Of a stretch of 64,000 bases of DNA, positions 49,994 through 58,826 are shown piece after piece. The position numbers and the translations under genes were made by a program. This DNA is from Variovorax sp. JS1663 (GTDB taxonomy: Bacteria; Pseudomonadota; Gammaproteobacteria; Burkholderiales; Burkholderiaceae_C). Each line of letters opens with the position of its first letter. The stretch's first letter is position 1. The notes below the pieces were generated by a model, which was not told where the DNA came from, made no database searches, and saw only the letters and a list, made by a program, of their open reading frames with translations. Where the stretch lies: positions 1-64,000 of the forward strand of contig NZ_LYMK01000040.1 of the NCBI RefSeq assembly GCF_002157355.1, given 5' to 3'.

Positions 49994-52849
49994 ATGGATC
50001 CGCTGTGGGTGCGCTTCGACCGCTTCGAGCTGGCCGAGGCCGAGGCACGGCTCTCGCGCGAGGGCCAGCCGGTCGCGCTCGCGCCCAAGGCCTTCGGCGT
50101 GCTGTGCGCACTGGTGCGCGACGCGCCCCGGCTGCTCACCAAGGACCGCCTGCTCGACGAGGTCTGGGGCCACCAGCACGTCAGCGAATCGGTGCTCAAG
50201 ACCACCATCAGCGAGCTGCGCGTGCAGCTGGGCGACGACGCGCGCCAGCCGCGTTGCATCGAGACGGTCGCGCGGCGCGGCTATCGCTTCGTCGCCGCGC
50301 TGGCGCCGGCAGCCCAGGCGGCCGCGGGTCCGGCGATCGCCGAGGACGCCGCGCCCCTGATCGGTCGCGCCGCGGCGCTTCGTGAACTGCGCGCAGCCTG
50401 GGAGCGTGCGCAGGCTGGCCAGCGCCAGGTGTTCTGGATCGCCGGCGAGGCCGGCGTCGGCAAGACCACGCTGATCAACGGCTTCGTCGCCGGGCTGGGC
50501 GGCGGCGCAGTGTGCGCGCGCGGCCAGTGCGTCGAGCAGTTCGGTGCCGGCGAGCCCTACCTGCCCGTGCTGGAAGCCCTCGGCAGCGTCTGCCGCGGCG
50601 ACCCGGCCCTGGTCACGCTGATGCGCAGCGTCGCGCCGACCTGGCTGCTGCAGATGCCCTGGCTGTGCACCGACGCCGAGCGCGAGGCGCTGCGCCGCGA
50701 GCTGGCGGGCAGCAGCCAGCACCGCATGCTGCGCGAGCTGGGCGAACTGCTCGATCGCCACACCGAGTCCCGGCCGCTGCTGCTGGTGACCGAGGACCTG
50801 CACTGGAGCGACGACGCCAGCCTGCGCCTGCTCGACCACATCGCGCGGCGGCGCGGCCCGGCGCGGCTGATGTGGCTGGCCAGCTTCCGTCTGGCCGAGG
50901 TGATCGCCGAGGACCATCCTCTCAAGGGCTTGCGCCACGAGCTGCGCCTGCACCGCCTGTGCCACGAGATCATGCTCGACCCCTTCTCCGAGCGCGAGGT
51001 GGCCGACTACATCGAGCGCCGCCTGCCCGGCGCCGGCCTGCCCGAGGCGCTGGTGAAGCAGCTCCATGTCCACACCGACGGGCTGCCGCTGTTCGTCGTC
51101 AACGTGGTCGACGACCTGGTGTCGCAGGACGCGCTGGGCGCCACGCCGTCGGCCGCGGCCCTGCCCGTGCCGGAGAACCTGGCCGGCGTGATCGAGAAGC
51201 GCATCGAACGCCTGCCGCCGGAGCAGTGCCGGCTCCTGGAGGCCGCCAGCGTGTGCGGGGTCGAGTTCCGGCCCGAGACGCTGGCCGATGCACTGGCGCT
51301 TGACCCCGCCTGGGTCGGCGAATGCTGCGAGGCGCTGGTGCAGCGGCAGCAGTGGCTCGGCCGCCCGGCCGTGGGCCGCCGGGCCGATGGCGTGGTGGAG
51401 GCGCGCCATGCCTTTCGCCACGCGCTCTACCGGCACGTGTTCTACCAGCGCGTCGGGGCGATGGCGCGGGCGCAGATGCACGGGCGCATCGCGCTGTCGA
51501 TGGCGCGCAGTCGCGCCGCGGGCCAGGCCGTCGCCGCCGCGGAGCTGGCGACGCACTTCGAGCGCAGCCACGACGTGGCCGCCGCCCTGCGGCACTACGT
51601 GGAGGCGGCCGAGAACGCGCTGCAGCACTTCGCGCCGACCGAGGCCATGAGCCTGACGGCACACGCGCTCACGTTGCTGCCCCATTGCGCGGATGCACAG
51701 GAGCGCGACGCGCTCGAGATGGCGGTGCTGGGCCCGCGCGGCGTGGCGGCGACGCAGCTCATGGGCATCACCGCGCCGACTGCGGTCGCGGTCTACGAGC
51801 GCATCCAGGCCCTGTGCGGAGCCGTGCCGAGCCACATTTCGCGCGCGCTCGAAATGGGCCTGGGCTGGGTGCTCTACGCCCGCGGCGACTACGTGGGTGC
51901 CCGGGCCCAGGCCGCGCGCGTGGAAGCGCTGGCGGCGCAGCGGCAGGACCCGGTGCTGGAAGCAGCGGCCTGCAACCTGCTGGGCGCCACCCTGTGCCTG
52001 CAGGGCGAACTGGCCGCCGGCCTGGAGCGCCTGCATCGGGGCCTGGAGGTGTTCGCCGGTTTCGCCGAGCGCGTGTCCTACGTGCCCTTCGTCGTCGACC
52101 TCGGCGTGGCAATGCATGCGCGCCTCTCGGTGGCCCTGCTGCTCGTGGGCCGCGTCGACCAGGCGCGGGCCGAGGCGCGCGCGGCCGAGGCGCGGGCCGC
52201 CGCGGTGGGGCAGCCCTTCGCCAAGATGCTCGCGATGGCTTTCGACGGCAGCGTGGAGATGTACCTGGAGCGGCCCGCGCGCGTGCTGGAGATCGCCGAT
52301 GCGCTGCTCAAGGCCGCCGAGGACAACGCCTTCCCCGAGGGCGCCGCGCCGGGCCGCTGGATGCGCGGCTGGGCGCTGGCGCAGACCGGTCAGCCCGAAC
52401 TCGGCCACGCCCTGATGGTGGAGGCGTTCCAGATGCAGGCGGAGCGAGGTCGTGCGGGCGGCGGCAGCACGACCATCCTCGGCCATGCCGCGGCGGCGCT
52501 GCTGCAGGCCGGCCGACTGGCCGACGCGCGGGCACGACTGGACGAAGCATTCGCCCTGGCGGGGCGCATCGGCGAGACCACGTACCGGCCCGAGCTGCTG
52601 CTGCTCGAGGGGCGGTTGGCGCTCGCGCACGGTGAGCGCGAAACCGGCCTGGCCGCGATGCGCTCGGCAACGCGCGAGGCGCTGGCCCAGCAATCGCTGT
52701 GGCTGGCGATGGTGGCGCAGGTCGCGCTGTGCGGGCAGCCCGACGCCACCGCCGATGACCGCGACGCGCTGGCGCGCCTGTTCGCGACCCTGCCGGAAGG
52801 CCACGACACCCCGCTCGCCGCCCGGGCCCGCGCCCTGCTGGCCGCCTGA
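49994..52849 (+). CDS. Winged-helix regulator with AAA ATPase and helical-repeat domains
   Basis: A 951-residue regulator. Residues about 5-105 are an OmpR-type winged helix (WVRFDRFELAEAEARL to RRGYRFVAALAP). Residues 120-400 are an AAA ATPase domain with Walker A GEAGVGKTT and Walker B LLLVTEDLHWSDD. The C-terminal half (about 550-950) is a TPR-like helical repeat. GGAGGAGG precedes the ATG. Such proteins resemble MalT/AfsR-type STAND regulators, which oligomerise with ATP on effector binding. It is followed on the same strand by a small gene and a tripartite efflux operon, which it probably controls. Confidence 0.88.
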   Translation: MDPLWVRFDRFELAEAEARLSREGQPVALAPKAFGVLCALVRDAPRLLTKDRLLDEVWGHQHVSESVLKTTISELRVQLGDDARQPRCIETVARRGYRFVAALAPAAQAAAGPAIAEDAAPLIGRAAALRELRAAWERAQAGQRQVFWIAGEAGVGKTTLINGFVAGLGGGAVCARGQCVEQFGAGEPYLPVLEALGSVCRGDPALVTLMRSVAPTWLLQMPWLCTDAEREALRRELAGSSQHRMLRELGELLDRHTESRPLLLVTEDLHWSDDASLRLLDHIARRRGPARLMWLASFRLAEVIAEDHPLKGLRHELRLHRLCHEIMLDPFSEREVADYIERRLPGAGLPEALVKQLHVHTDGLPLFVVNVVDDLVSQDALGATPSAAALPVPENLAGVIEKRIERLPPEQCRLLEAASVCGVEFRPETLADALALDPAWVGECCEALVQRQQWLGRPAVGRRADGVVEARHAFRHALYRHVFYQRVGAMARAQMHGRIALSMARSRAAGQAVAAAELATHFERSHDVAAALRHYVEAAENALQHFAPTEAMSLTAHALTLLPHCADAQERDALEMAVLGPRGVAATQLMGITAPTAVAVYERIQALCGAVPSHISRALEMGLGWVLYARGDYVGARAQAARVEALAAQRQDPVLEAAACNLLGATLCLQGELAAGLERLHRGLEVFAGFAERVSYVPFVVDLGVAMHARLSVALLLVGRVDQARAEARAAEARAAAVGQPFAKMLAMAFDGSVEMYLERPARVLEIADALLKAAEDNAFPEGAAPGRWMRGWALAQTGQPELGHALMVEAFQMQAERGRAGGGSTTILGHAAAALLQAGRLADARARLDEAFALAGRIGETTYRPELLLLEGRLALAHGERETGLAAMRSATREALAQQSLWLAMVAQVALCGQPDATADDRDALARLFATLPEGHDTPLAARARALLAA

Positions 52850-52966
52850 ATCGTCCGCGCGTTCGGACTGAATCCGGACCCAAACCCGACCGAACGCCGA
52901 CCGTTCCCGAACGACGCCGGGGCGCGGCGCGCCTACCGTTGAGGCCAGTCCAGCACGGCTTCAACG

Positions 52967-53185
52967 ATGACCCTCGATCAGCACCCGCACTACCCGAGCA
53001 GCCTGAGCTACGTGCTCAAGCTGCACCGCGATGCCGCACCCGGGCGCGGCCAGCTCTGTGGCCGGCTCGAGAACATCGCCTCCGGCCACAGCTTCCGCTT
53101 CGCCAGCGTCGAGGAACTGCTGGCCGGCCTGGCGCGCGACGCGGCCGGCGGCGGCGCCGCGGGAAGCCTGCGCGAGGACAACTGA
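52967..53185 (+). CDS. Small conserved hypothetical protein
   Basis: A 72-residue soluble protein with a sensible composition: SYVLKLHRDAAPGRGQLCGRLEN, then GHSFRFASVEELLAGLARD. I have the impression of similar short proteins next to winged-helix regulators in Burkholderiales, but cannot check this. It lies between the large regulator and the efflux operon, 40 bp before the outer-membrane factor gene. The 117-bp gap upstream carries short CGTTC/GAACG inverted motifs that may be promoter elements. No function can be assigned. Confidence 0.7.
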   Translation: MTLDQHPHYPSSLSYVLKLHRDAAPGRGQLCGRLENIASGHSFRFASVEELLAGLARDAAGGGAAGSLREDN

Positions 53186-53225
53186 GCGACTGAGCAACCG
53201 AACCACCCGCACCACGGAGATCCCC

Positions 53226-54677
53226 ATGTTCACCCGCCCCCCGCAAACCCCCGCGCCGCGCGCCGTCCGGCCCCTGCTGGCGCTCGCCTGCGTCCTCTCG
53301 CTCGCGGCCTGCGCCGGCCTGCCTTCGCGCGAGCCGGCGCCGGCCATCAAGGCGGGCGGGGACTACGCGAGCAGCCAGGCCTTCACCGCCGACACCAGGC
53401 CCTGGCCGCAGGACGCCTGGTGGACGGCCTACGGCGACCCCCAGCTCGACGCGCTGATCGCCGAGGCCCTGCAGGGCGCGCCCTCCGTCGCCGTGGCCCA
53501 GGCCCGCCTGCGCCAGGCCCAGGCGCTGGCCGACAGCACCGCCGCCGCGCGCGCACCGCAGCTCACGGCCAACGCCTCGGTCAGCGCGCAGAAGCAGAGC
53601 GAGAACTACCTGAGCCCGGCCTCGGCCACGCCCTCCGGCTGGCACGGCTACGGCCGAGCCACGCTGGACCTCTCGTGGGACCTGGACCTCTGGGGCCGCC
53701 AGCGCGCCGCGCTGGCCGCGGCCACCTCGGAGGCGGACGCCGCGCTGGCCGACGTCGCGCAGGCCCGCCTGGTGCTCGCGACCGCCATCGCCTCGGCCTA
53801 TGCCGAGCTGGCCCGCCAGCACGCCGCGCTGGAGACCGCGCAGGCTGCGCTCGGCGTGCGCAGCCGGACCGCCACCCTGTTCGGCGACCGCTTCACGCAT
53901 GGGCTGGAGATCCGCGGCAGCGTGCGCCAGGTCGATGCGCGCCGCGCGGCCGCCGAGGCCGAACTGCTGGCCATCGGCGAGCAACTCGCGCTGCAGAGGA
54001 ACCGCATCGCCGCGCTGATGGGCGCCGGTCCCGACCGCGGCCTCGCGATCGCGCGCCCGGCGGTCCGGCTCGCCCAGCCCTTCGGCCTGCCGGCGCAGCT
54101 GTCGGCCGAGCTGCTGGGCCGCCGGCCCGATCTCGCCGCCGCGCGCCTGCGCGCCGAGGCGGCGGCCAGGCGCATCGACCAGGCCGAGGCCGCCTTCTAT
54201 CCCAACGTCAACCTGGTCGCCTTCATCGGCGTGCAGTCGCTGGGCCTGGACATGCTCACGAAGAGCGGCTCGGGCATCGGCAGCATCGGCCCGGCCGTCT
54301 CGCTGCCGATCTTCGACGGCGGCCGGCTCCGGGCGCAGCTGCGCAGCGCCGACGCGGGCCATGCCCAGGCCGTGGCCGACTACGAGCGCATCCTGGTCCA
54401 GGCGCTGCAGGAGGTGGCCGACGCGGCGGTGAGCCAGCGCGCCATCGGCGCGCAACTGGACAAGACCGGCGAGGCGGTGGACGCGGCGCGCGAGGCCTGG
54501 CGCATCCAGCAGGAGCGCTACGAGGGCGGCCTCGCGACCTACCTCGACGTGCTGAACGCCGAAGACAGCCTGCTGGCCAACCTGCGCACCCAGAGCGACC
54601 TGCAGTCGCGCTCGTTCGCGCTCGACGTCGCGCTGGTGCGCGCGCTCGGCGGCGGCTACGCAGCGCCCCAACCCTGA
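53226..54677 (+). CDS. Efflux outer-membrane lipoprotein (NodT/OprM type)
   Basis: A 483-residue outer-membrane factor of RND/MFS tripartite pumps. The start at 53226 gives a lipoprotein signal ending in the lipobox LAAC. The long paired alpha-helical repeats are clear: DALIAEALQGAPSVAVAQARLRQAQ, ELLGRRPDLAAARLRAEAAARRIDQAEAAFYPN, and ERYEGGLATYLDVLNAEDSLL. These form the periplasmic tunnel. The two genes that follow encode the adaptor and the inner-membrane pump. Confidence 0.93.
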   Translation: MFTRPPQTPAPRAVRPLLALACVLSLAACAGLPSREPAPAIKAGGDYASSQAFTADTRPWPQDAWWTAYGDPQLDALIAEALQGAPSVAVAQARLRQAQALADSTAAARAPQLTANASVSAQKQSENYLSPASATPSGWHGYGRATLDLSWDLDLWGRQRAALAAATSEADAALADVAQARLVLATAIASAYAELARQHAALETAQAALGVRSRTATLFGDRFTHGLEIRGSVRQVDARRAAAEAELLAIGEQLALQRNRIAALMGAGPDRGLAIARPAVRLAQPFGLPAQLSAELLGRRPDLAAARLRAEAAARRIDQAEAAFYPNVNLVAFIGVQSLGLDMLTKSGSGIGSIGPAVSLPIFDGGRLRAQLRSADAGHAQAVADYERILVQALQEVADAAVSQRAIGAQLDKTGEAVDAAREAWRIQQERYEGGLATYLDVLNAEDSLLANLRTQSDLQSRSFALDVALVRALGGGYAAPQP

Positions 54678-54697
54678 ACATTCCAAGGAGTCCGACC

Positions 54698-55873
54698 ATG
54701 TCCAAGAACGAAACCGAGTTCCTCGAAGCCGTCGCCAAGACGGAAGTCGAGGCCGAGATCCAGACCGACCAGCGCAACCGGGTGCGCCGCCGGCGCCTCT
54801 TCGTCGCCCTCGGCGCGACCGTGCTCGCCGCCGGCAGCGCCTTCTGGGCCTACGAGCGCTTCTACGCCTCGCACTTCGTCTCCACCGACAACGCCTACAC
54901 GGCGGCCGAGACCGCGCAGGTCACGCCGGCCGTGGGCGGCATCGTCCGCGAGGTGCGGGTGTCCGACACCCAGCCGGTGCGGAAGGACGAGGTGATCGTG
55001 CAGCTCGACGACACCGATGCGGTGCTCGCGCTGGCCCAGGCCGAGGCCGAGCTCGGCCGCGCCGTGCGCCGCGTTCGCGGCTACGTGGCCAACGACGACA
55101 GCCTGGCCGCGCAGATCGCCGCGCGCGCCTCCGAGGAGAAGCGCGCCGCCGCCCAGGTGGCCGCCGCCCAGGCCGACTTCGAGCGCGCCGAGATCGACCT
55201 GAAGCGCCGCGCCGCGCTGGCCGGCTCCGGCTCCGTCTCGGGCGACGAGCTGACCAGGGCCCGCAACGCCTTCGAGACCGCGCGCGCCAACCTCGCCGCC
55301 GCGCAGGCCCAGGCCGCGCAGACGCGGGCCACGCACCAGGCCGCCATCGGCTCGCGCGAGGCCAACGCGGTGCTGATCGCCGACGCGACCGAGGACAGCA
55401 ACCCCGAGGTCGCCCTCGCGCGTGCGCGCCGCGACCAGGCCCGCGTCAACCTCGAGCGCACCGTGATCCGCGCGCCCATCGACGGCGTGGTCGCGCGCCG
55501 CACGGTGCAGGTGGGCCAGCAGGTGCAGGCGGGCGCCGCCCTGCTGTCGGTGGTGCCGGTGGCGCAGGTGCACGTGGACGCGAACTTCAAGGAAGTGCAG
55601 CTCGACCGCGTGCGCATCGGCCAGGCGGTGGAGCTGAAGTCCGACCTGTACGGCAGCGCCGTCACCTACCACGGCGTGGTCGCCGGCCTGGCCGGCGGCA
55701 CCGGCTCCAGCTTCGCCACCATCCCGGCGCAGAACGCCACCGGCAACTGGATCAAGGTCGTGCAGCGGGTGCCGGTGCGCGTGTGGCTGGACCCGGACGA
55801 GCTCGCGGCGCGGCCGCTGCAGGTGGGGTTGTCGATGACGGCCACCATCGACACGCGCGGCACCGGCCACTGA
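54698..55873 (+). CDS. emrA: Membrane-fusion (adaptor) protein, EmrA/HlyD type
   Basis: A 391-residue periplasmic adaptor anchored by one N-terminal transmembrane helix (LFVALGATVLAAGSAFWAY). AAGGAG lies upstream of the ATG at 54698. The lipoyl/barrel-sandwich halves read STDNAYTAAETAQVTPAVGGIVREV and VIRAPIDGVVARRTVQVGQQVQ, separated by a coiled-coil hairpin rich in alanine. It connects the EmrB-like pump that follows to the outer-membrane protein encoded before it. Confidence 0.93.
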   Translation: MSKNETEFLEAVAKTEVEAEIQTDQRNRVRRRRLFVALGATVLAAGSAFWAYERFYASHFVSTDNAYTAAETAQVTPAVGGIVREVRVSDTQPVRKDEVIVQLDDTDAVLALAQAEAELGRAVRRVRGYVANDDSLAAQIAARASEEKRAAAQVAAAQADFERAEIDLKRRAALAGSGSVSGDELTRARNAFETARANLAAAQAQAAQTRATHQAAIGSREANAVLIADATEDSNPEVALARARRDQARVNLERTVIRAPIDGVVARRTVQVGQQVQAGAALLSVVPVAQVHVDANFKEVQLDRVRIGQAVELKSDLYGSAVTYHGVVAGLAGGTGSSFATIPAQNATGNWIKVVQRVPVRVWLDPDELAARPLQVGLSMTATIDTRGTGH

Positions 55874-55883
55874 GGGACTGGCC

Positions 55884-57413
55884 ATGTCCGCTCACCACCC
55901 CCAGCCGCTGCAGGGCGGCATGCTCTGGCTCGCGGCCGTCGTGCTGGCCGCGGCCAACTTCATCGCGGTGCTCGACATGACCATCGCCAATGTCTCGGTG
56001 CCCAGCATCGCCGGCAGCCTGGGCATCAGCAGCAGCCAGGGCACCTGGGTCATCACCTCCTACGCGGTGGCCGAGGCCATCGTCGTGCCGCTGACGGGCT
56101 GGCTGGCCGGGCGTTTCGGCGCAGTGCGGGTCTTCGTCAGCGCGATGGCGCTGTTCGGGCTGTTCTCCGCCGTGTGCGGGCTGTCCACCTCGCTGGGCAT
56201 GCTGGTGACCGGGCGCATCCTGCAGGGGCTGTCGGGCGGCTCGCTGATGCCGCTGTCGCAGACGCTGCTGCTGCGCATCTTCCCCAGGGAGAAGGCCGCG
56301 GCCGCCACCGCGCTGTGGGCCATGACCACGCTGGTGGCGCCCATCCTCGGCCCCATCCTAGGCGGCTGGCTGTGCGACCGCTATGCCTGGCCGGTGATCT
56401 TCTTCATCAACGTGCCGCTGGCGATCCTGTGCGCGCCGGTCGCCTGGCGCATGCTGCGGCGCTACGAGGAGGCGCGCGTGCGCGCCCCCATCGACAAGGT
56501 GGGCCTGGCGATCCTGATCGTCTTCGTCACCGCGCTGCAGCTGATGCTGGACCTGGGCAAGGAGCACGACTGGTTCTCCTCGGCGCTGATCCGCGCGCTG
56601 GCGGTGGTTGCGGCCGTCGGCTTCTGCGCCTTCCTGATCTGGGAGCTGACCGAGCGCCACCCGATCGTCGACCTGCGCGTGTTCCGCCACCGCGGCTTCG
56701 CCGCCGCGGTGCTGACGCTGGGCCTGGGCTTCGGCGCGGTGTTCGGCGTCAACGTGCTCACGCCGCTCTGGCTGCAGAGCTACATGGGCTACACCGCGAC
56801 CTGGGCCGGCCTTGCCACCGCCTGGAGCGGCGTGCTCGCCGTGGCTGCGGCGCCCATCGCCGGCATGCTGATCGCCAAGGTCGACCCACGGCGGCTGGTC
56901 TTCTGCGGCCTGCTGTGGCTGGCCGGCGTGACCGTGCTGCGCGCGGTCGCCACCACCGACATGACCTACTGGCAGATCGCCGTGCCGCTGATCGTGATGG
57001 GCTTCGGCCTGCCCTTCTTCTTCGTGCCGTTGACGGCGCTGGCGCTGGGCAGCGTGGAGGAGCACGAGACCGCCTCGGCCGCCGGCCTGCAGAACTTCCT
57101 GCGCACGCTGTCGGGCGCGGTCGCGACCTCGGTGGTCACCACCGTCTGGGAGGACGAGACCGCCTACCGCCACGAGGAGCTCGCCGGCATCGTCGACCGC
57201 GGTGGCGAGACGGCCCGCGCGCTGGCCCAGTCGGGCTTGTCGCCGGACGCGGCGCGCCAGATGCTCGACAACCTGGTCCAGGGGCAGGCCGTGATGCTGG
57301 CGACCAACCAGGTGATGCTGATGGTGGCGCTGGTCTTCTGTGCCTCGGCCTTCTTCATCTGGCTGGCGAAGCGGCCCACGCGCACGATCGACATGTCGCA
57401 GGCGGGCCACTGA
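55884..57413 (+). CDS. emrB: DHA2-family MFS drug efflux pump, EmrB type
   Basis: A 509-residue transporter with about fourteen hydrophobic segments, typical of the DHA2 family. Motif features are LDMTIANVSVPSIAGSLG in helix 1, GWLAGRFGAVRVF (motif A), GRILQGLSGGSLMPLSQ, and WAMTTLVAPILGPILGGWL (antiporter motif C). It starts 10 bp after emrA. The three genes make a complete EmrAB-OMF pump for hydrophobic drugs or uncouplers, exchanging them for protons. Confidence 0.94.
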   Translation: MSAHHPQPLQGGMLWLAAVVLAAANFIAVLDMTIANVSVPSIAGSLGISSSQGTWVITSYAVAEAIVVPLTGWLAGRFGAVRVFVSAMALFGLFSAVCGLSTSLGMLVTGRILQGLSGGSLMPLSQTLLLRIFPREKAAAATALWAMTTLVAPILGPILGGWLCDRYAWPVIFFINVPLAILCAPVAWRMLRRYEEARVRAPIDKVGLAILIVFVTALQLMLDLGKEHDWFSSALIRALAVVAAVGFCAFLIWELTERHPIVDLRVFRHRGFAAAVLTLGLGFGAVFGVNVLTPLWLQSYMGYTATWAGLATAWSGVLAVAAAPIAGMLIAKVDPRRLVFCGLLWLAGVTVLRAVATTDMTYWQIAVPLIVMGFGLPFFFVPLTALALGSVEEHETASAAGLQNFLRTLSGAVATSVVTTVWEDETAYRHEELAGIVDRGGETARALAQSGLSPDAARQMLDNLVQGQAVMLATNQVMLMVALVFCASAFFIWLAKRPTRTIDMSQAGH

Positions 57414-57529
57414 AGGAACGTCTCTTTTTGCACGGTTTGGCGCGATCGTTGGAGCCCCACCGCGAAATGTGACTTTCGCCACTTCCATGCGCGGCCGCTC
57501 AGCGCTTCAATAAAACCAATTACTCCACC

Positions 57530-57802
57530 ATGTTCACCGCACTGCTCCATTCTTCCCTGCGCCGCTGGCGCCGCCCCGAGAGGCGGCTCCGGCGCCTGGA
57601 GGTCTTCGCGCAGGCCCATGGCCAGACCATGCTGATCGACTGCCAGCGGCACGGCGGCTGGTGGTCCGGCGTGGTGAAGATCCGGGAGGCCTCGCAGGAC
57701 CGTGTGGTGCACGTGTGCTGCGAGCTGCGCGCCACCGCCGACGATGCGCTGGGCGACGCGGAGCACGATGCGCAGCGGCTGCTGCTGATGTTCGTGCAGT
57801 AG
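57530..57802 (+). CDS. Small hypothetical protein
   Basis: A 90-residue frame with an arginine-rich N-terminus and a plausible folded part (TMLIDCQRHGGWWSGVVKIRE, then DRVVHVCCELRATADDA). The ATG follows a locally AT-rich stretch and the frame fills the gap before a convergent transporter gene. The ribosome binding site is weak and I recognise no family. The small sheet-rich core suggests a real protein more than chance does. Confidence 0.45.
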   Translation: MFTALLHSSLRRWRRPERRLRRLEVFAQAHGQTMLIDCQRHGGWWSGVVKIREASQDRVVHVCCELRATADDALGDAEHDAQRLLLMFVQ

Positions 57803-57818
57803 CACCGATCCTCGGGGC

Positions 57819-58826
57819 TCAACCTGCCAGGAGCCGGCCGTCCAGGGTGATGCGCAGCGTGCGCACCGTCAGCACCGCCAGCGCCACGCTCAGGCCCGCC
57901 AGCAGCAGCTCGGCGATCGCCCACAGCGGCCAGGTCGACTGGGCCTGCGCATACTTCAGCGCTGCGTTGGCCAGTGCCGCCATCGGGAAGCTGATGGCCC
58001 ACCATCCGGGCGAGAAGGGCACGCCGGGCCGGAACACCCTGGGTGCCACCACCACGAACATGAAGAGCGCGAAGTAGAAGAGCAGGGCGGCGAAGCGGTC
58101 GACCTCGCCGACGAGGTTGGTGTAGGCCAGGAAGCCCACCGCGAAGGGCGCGACCAGGATCATCAGCGAGGGCGTCATGAGCGGCGCCAGCGGCGCGTGG
58201 TGCGCCGGCCGCTTGACGATGAGCGTGAGCAGCACCAGCACCAGCGCGAGCACCGTGCCCACCCCCGCTGCGAGCAGGTTGATCTCGCCGGCCCAGGCCA
58301 TGGGCATCTGTGCGCCGGTGACAGGGATGTCGAGCGTCGCCACGCCCGGAATGATCCAGGCGGGGACCATGTGCGCGCTGTCCGTCCCGCCGCGCAGCAG
58401 CCGCGAGACGACGACAAGACCCAGCCCGAGGGTCAGCAGCGCCCCCAATGTCCATACCACCTTCGCGGCGGCCGCGCCGTAGGGTGCGATGACGGCCGAG
58501 AGCAGCAGGACCGAGATCGCGATGGTGCCGAAGAAGTTGCCCGCGACCGGGTGGCTGAACTCCGCACGCACGGCCTCGGGATGCTTGGCAGCCTTGACCA
58601 GGTAGCCCAGCGCGAGCAGCACGAACACCCCCAGCGCCAGGGTGCCGATCGCCTCGCCGACGAAGGCCGGCGCGCCCAGGCTGCCGTGCGCGAGGCGCCA
58701 CGCCAGTGCCAGCCCCGACAGTCCCATGACCGAGGCGAACAGGTTGACCGGCAGGTTGCGGATGGAGCCTTGCGCGGGCGCTTGGCGGGTGGCGTCGGCA
58801 GGAAGGGTCAGGGGAGAGGCTTGCAT
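57819..58826 (-). CDS. SLAC1/TDT-family membrane transporter
   Basis: A 335-residue protein with about ten hydrophobic segments. It matches the tellurite-resistance/dicarboxylate (TDT) and SLAC1 anion-channel family: IRNLPVNLFASVMGLSGLALAW in helix 1, FSHPVAGNFFGTIAISVLLLS, and FVVVAPRVFRPGVPFSPGWWAISFPMAALANAALKYA near the C-terminus. It probably carries small anions such as sulfite or C4-dicarboxylates, or confers tellurite tolerance. Its ATG overlaps the ATG of the divergent GlxA-type gene within the tetramer CATG, and no ribosome binding site is evident, so translation may be leaderless or the start may differ. Confidence 0.87.
   Translation of the reverse strand: MQASPLTLPADATRQAPAQGSIRNLPVNLFASVMGLSGLALAWRLAHGSLGAPAFVGEAIGTLALGVFVLLALGYLVKAAKHPEAVRAEFSHPVAGNFFGTIAISVLLLSAVIAPYGAAAAKVVWTLGALLTLGLGLVVVSRLLRGGTDSAHMVPAWIIPGVATLDIPVTGAQMPMAWAGEINLLAAGVGTVLALVLVLLTLIVKRPAHHAPLAPLMTPSLMILVAPFAVGFLAYTNLVGEVDRFAALLFYFALFMFVVVAPRVFRPGVPFSPGWWAISFPMAALANAALKYAQAQSTWPLWAIAELLLAGLSVALAVLTVRTLRITLDGRLLAG

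Noticed and set aside
49904..52804. Minus-strand open frame of 966 codons
   Set aside because: Antisense to the winged-helix/ATPase regulator, with no motif and biased composition.
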